Part shown: positions 50,272 through 51,298 of the stretch, one piece after another
Layout of the letters: each line of letters begins with the position of its first letter
Position numbering within the stretch: position 1 is the stretch's first letter
Source: Enterorhabdus sp. P55
GTDB taxonomy: Bacteria; Actinomycetota; Coriobacteriia; Coriobacteriales; Eggerthellaceae
Assembly: GCF_009911695.1 (NCBI RefSeq)
Contig: NZ_QWKK01000009.1
Span: forward strand, 1 to 51,298
Reading direction: 5' to 3'
DNA length: 51,298 bases
Program-made: the position numbers and the translations under genes
Notes under the pieces: generated by a model
What the model saw: the letters and a program-made list of their open reading frames with translations, nothing else
Databases searched by the model: none
Told to the model about the DNA's origin: nothing

Positions 50272-50959
50272 TGCGGCATTCACCTCTGTCTTCGGCACGG
50301 CCGATTCGCTCGTCTCGGCCGTGTCTCCCGCCGACTTCCTCGTCTGCTGCCTGGCATCCATCGTGCTGGGCATGGCTTGCGCAGGCGTCTACATGTTCCG
50401 TCACAGCTACTCGAAGAACTTCGTGGTCACGCTCGCCCTGCTGCCGCTCATCGTCCAGATGGTCATCACCCTGGTCAACGGCAACCTGGGTGCAGGCATC
50501 GCGGTCATGGGCGTGTTCAATCTCGTGCGGTTCCGCTCCATCCCCGGCAGCGCGAAGGATATCGGCAGCGTGTTTCTCGCCATGGCCGTCGGCCTGGCCA
50601 CGGGCATGGGGTACCTGGTGCTCGCGGTTGTGTTCACGGCCATCGTGGCGGTGGTGAACGTGCTGTTCGTGGCGACGCCCTTCGGCCGCCCGCACGAGCC
50701 CGGCAAGACCCTCAAGGTCTCCATCCCCGAAGACCTCGAGTACGACGGCGTCTTTGACGAGGTGCTTGGTCGCTACGCTGCGGAATACGCGCTCGTGGAG
50801 GTTCAGACCACCAACATGGGCAGCCTCTTCCAGCTCCAGTATCAGCTGCGGATGCGCCAGCCCGGGCAGGAGAAGGCGCTCATCGATGAGCTGCGCTGCC
50901 TCAACGGCAACCTGAAGATCTCGCTCGGGCGTGCGCCGCAGCTGCGGGAGTCGCTCTAG
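50264..50959 (+). CDS. DUF4956 membrane protein
   Basis: A 231-residue protein of the DUF4956 family, which commonly accompanies VTC-domain proteins. GTG start after GAAAGGAGG. Three or four transmembrane helices at about 20-110 (FLVCCLASIVLGMACAGVYM, FVVTLALLPLIVQMVITLV, LAMAVGLATGMGYLVLAVVF) are followed by a cytosolic alpha/beta domain. GVFNLVRFRSIPGSAKDIGSVF is the family hallmark. It overlaps the upstream frame by 8 nt. Confidence 0.93.
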   Translation: MLDAAFTSVFGTADSLVSAVSPADFLVCCLASIVLGMACAGVYMFRHSYSKNFVVTLALLPLIVQMVITLVNGNLGAGIAVMGVFNLVRFRSIPGSAKDIGSVFLAMAVGLATGMGYLVLAVVFTAIVAVVNVLFVATPFGRPHEPGKTLKVSIPEDLEYDGVFDEVLGRYAAEYALVEVQTTNMGSLFQLQYQLRMRQPGQEKALIDELRCLNGNLKISLGRAPQLRESL

Positions 50960-51067
50960 CGGTGCGGCATCTTGCGGCTCGCAATGAAGAGAACCCTACC
51001 TATATATAAGTAAGAGAATACGCGAAAGGGCTTGCACTGCTGCGACAAGCCTGCAGAAGGAGGACAC

Positions 51068-51298
51068 GTGGAAGAGAGGACGAGGCGCCGTCTGGGGCGC
51101 GTGGCCGCGAAGGATGGCGGGGGAGGAGCGCGCCGGGCGGACGCCCTCGGGCGTTGGCAGGCGCGTCGCGGAGGCGCCGGCCCCTTCCGCCATGGCGCCC
51201 AGGTCGCCATCGCGCGCGGTGGCGCGGGCTCGGAGGCCGTGAGTGCCGGGTCGCACGCCGGCCAGCGCGTGCTGGGCGCGGCCTTGGCGGCTGCGCTC
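51068..51298 (+). CDS. Start of a third gene, cut by the window end
   Basis: GTG at 51068, preceded by AGAAGGAGG; the frame stays open to the window edge (77 codons). The visible part is Arg/Gly/Ala-rich and ends in a hydrophobic run (VLGAALAAAL), perhaps the start of a signal or membrane helix. Position after VTC-DUF4956 suggests a CotH-like or carbohydrate-binding secreted protein, but this cannot be tested here. Confidence 0.55.
   Translation, partial: MEERTRRRLGRVAAKDGGGGARRADALGRWQARRGGAGPFRHGAQVAIARGGAGSEAVSAGSHAGQRVLGAALAAAL

Overview
The window is GC-rich (roughly 65% by eye), almost fully coding, and carries the gene set of an anaerobic high-GC actinobacterium. Several molybdopterin enzymes with ferredoxin-like partners, a TorD chaperone, an [FeFe] hydrogenase, type III glutamine synthetase and two MFS exporters beside a molybdoenzyme point to the gut Coriobacteriia, most likely an Eggerthellaceae-like genome. 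That placement is inference from gene content; no 16S gene is present.

Layout. 1-1130: a Phd/ParE-type toxin-antitoxin pair. 1215-5154: a Tat-anchored protein of unknown function, then a response regulator and histidine kinase. 5302-10078: purC, a small membrane protein, a Band-7 protein overlapping a DUF2974 lipase-like gene, and a MoaE-like gene. 10338-18636: lysA, hom, a HAD hydrolase, a CmpB-like membrane protein, then divergent metA and metY; lysA-hom-metA-metY form an aspartate-family and sulfur assimilation block. Three perfect parS centromere sites lie here, two of them inside a C-terminal extension of metA. 19162-25656: a ZIP transporter, rplM-rpsI, a Fic gene bracketed by palindromic repeats, and an ABC importer whose permease and ATPase are fused. 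25825-31243: an NuoF/GltD-like flavoprotein overlapping an [FeFe] hydrogenase, a frameshifted NapH-like ferredoxin and a TorD chaperone. 32047-34140: glnN. 34319-38945: a periplasmic three-subunit molybdoenzyme operon. 39106-45669: a TetR regulator, MFS, soluble molybdoenzyme, small ferredoxin, second MFS and a zinc ribbon; the arrangement resembles catechol dehydroxylase loci. 46120-48786: a second two-component system with a LuxR-type HTH protein. 49063-51298: VTC polyphosphate polymerase, DUF4956 and the start of a third gene.

The most unusual signal is a dispersed family of elements of about 144-166 bp (277-429, 6971-7114, 18737-18902, 31309-31465, 45788-45946, 50057-50220; a weaker possible seventh at 20383-20511). 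Each has long inverted arms, an internal core resembling CGTTTGCCCAGGTCAG starting about 58-68 nt from the arm end, and usually a further hairpin after the core. Arm sequences differ between elements, but within each element the two arms stay complementary, so changes are compensated. I do not recognise the family. A structured RNA or a MITE-like element are the leading readings.
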